NCBI GenBank assembly: GCA_958431945.1
Contig: CAUASQ010000117.1
Span: 1 to 5,081, forward strand
Length of the DNA: 5,081 bases
Direction: 5' to 3'
Origin: an uncultured Collinsella sp.
GTDB taxonomy: Bacteria; Actinomycetota; Coriobacteriia; Coriobacteriales; Coriobacteriaceae
Part shown: in pieces, positions 5,056-5,081 of the stretch
How the letters are laid out: each line of letters begins with the position of its first letter
Numbering within the stretch: the stretch's first letter is position 1
The notes under the pieces: model-generated
Told to the model about the DNA's origin: nothing
Seen by the model: only the letters and a program-made list of their open reading frames with translations
Databases searched by the model: none
Position numbers and translations under genes: made by a program

Positions 5056-5081
5056 AGACCGAGAGCCTCTTTGACATCCCC
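5052..5081 (-). CDS. adk: Probable adenylate kinase, C-terminal end only
   Basis: Ten codons enter from the right edge and read GDVKEALGL followed by TGA. The stop overlaps the map ATG by four bases (ATGA), a typical coupled arrangement. The short peptide resembles the end of many adenylate kinases (DVKxALGL type), and adk is the usual gene before map in this cluster. Nine residues are too few to prove identity, so the name rests mainly on gene order. Confidence 0.6.
   Translation of the reverse strand, partial: GDVKEALGL

Overview
The window is the 3' half of a bacterial ribosomal-protein supercluster (the spc/alpha region). Every supported gene lies on the minus strand. Read in transcription order, from high to low coordinate, it holds: the last codons of a probable adk, then map, infA, rpmJ, rpsM, rpsK, rpsD, rpoA, rplQ, a strong intrinsic terminator, and truA, which runs off the left edge. 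Nothing on the plus strand looks like a gene. I see no mobile element, tRNA, rRNA or CRISPR array, and no gene-free stretch longer than about 150 bases.

The organism is most likely an actinobacterium, and I infer the class Coriobacteriia (Collinsella-like). Four things point this way: rpsD sits between rpsK and rpoA (in Firmicutes it is usually elsewhere); truA follows rplQ directly with no ecf transporter genes between; S13 has the actinobacterial N-terminus GVDLPREKR; and L17 carries an acidic Ala/Lys/Pro tail. Base composition is moderately GC-rich. The genus is inferred from overall protein character, not from a database match.

Layout: 5052-5081 is the adk C-terminus, overlapping the map start by ATGA. 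4267-5055 is map. 4169-4266 is a 98-bp gap with a possible promoter. 3944-4168 is infA, with a non-AUG start. 3797-3943 is a 147-bp gap that folds into a long stem-loop with a competing alternative pairing. 3683-3796 is rpmJ, too short for a routine ORF search. 3294-3668 is rpsM with a UUG start. rpsK, rpsD, rpoA and rplQ follow with gaps of 14-32 bp and good Shine-Dalgarno sites. A perfect 10-bp hairpin with a U6 tract at 731-760 closes the unit, and truA begins 35 bp beyond it.

The products serve gene expression: four ribosomal proteins plus L36, initiation factor 1, the RNA polymerase alpha subunit, methionine aminopeptidase (nascent-chain trimming) and tRNA pseudouridine synthase. The coding content is ordinary. 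The part most worth following up is the structured infA-rpmJ leader, which sits just before the alpha-operon genes, the place where other bacteria use ribosomal protein S4 as a feedback regulator. I found no previously undescribed protein system.
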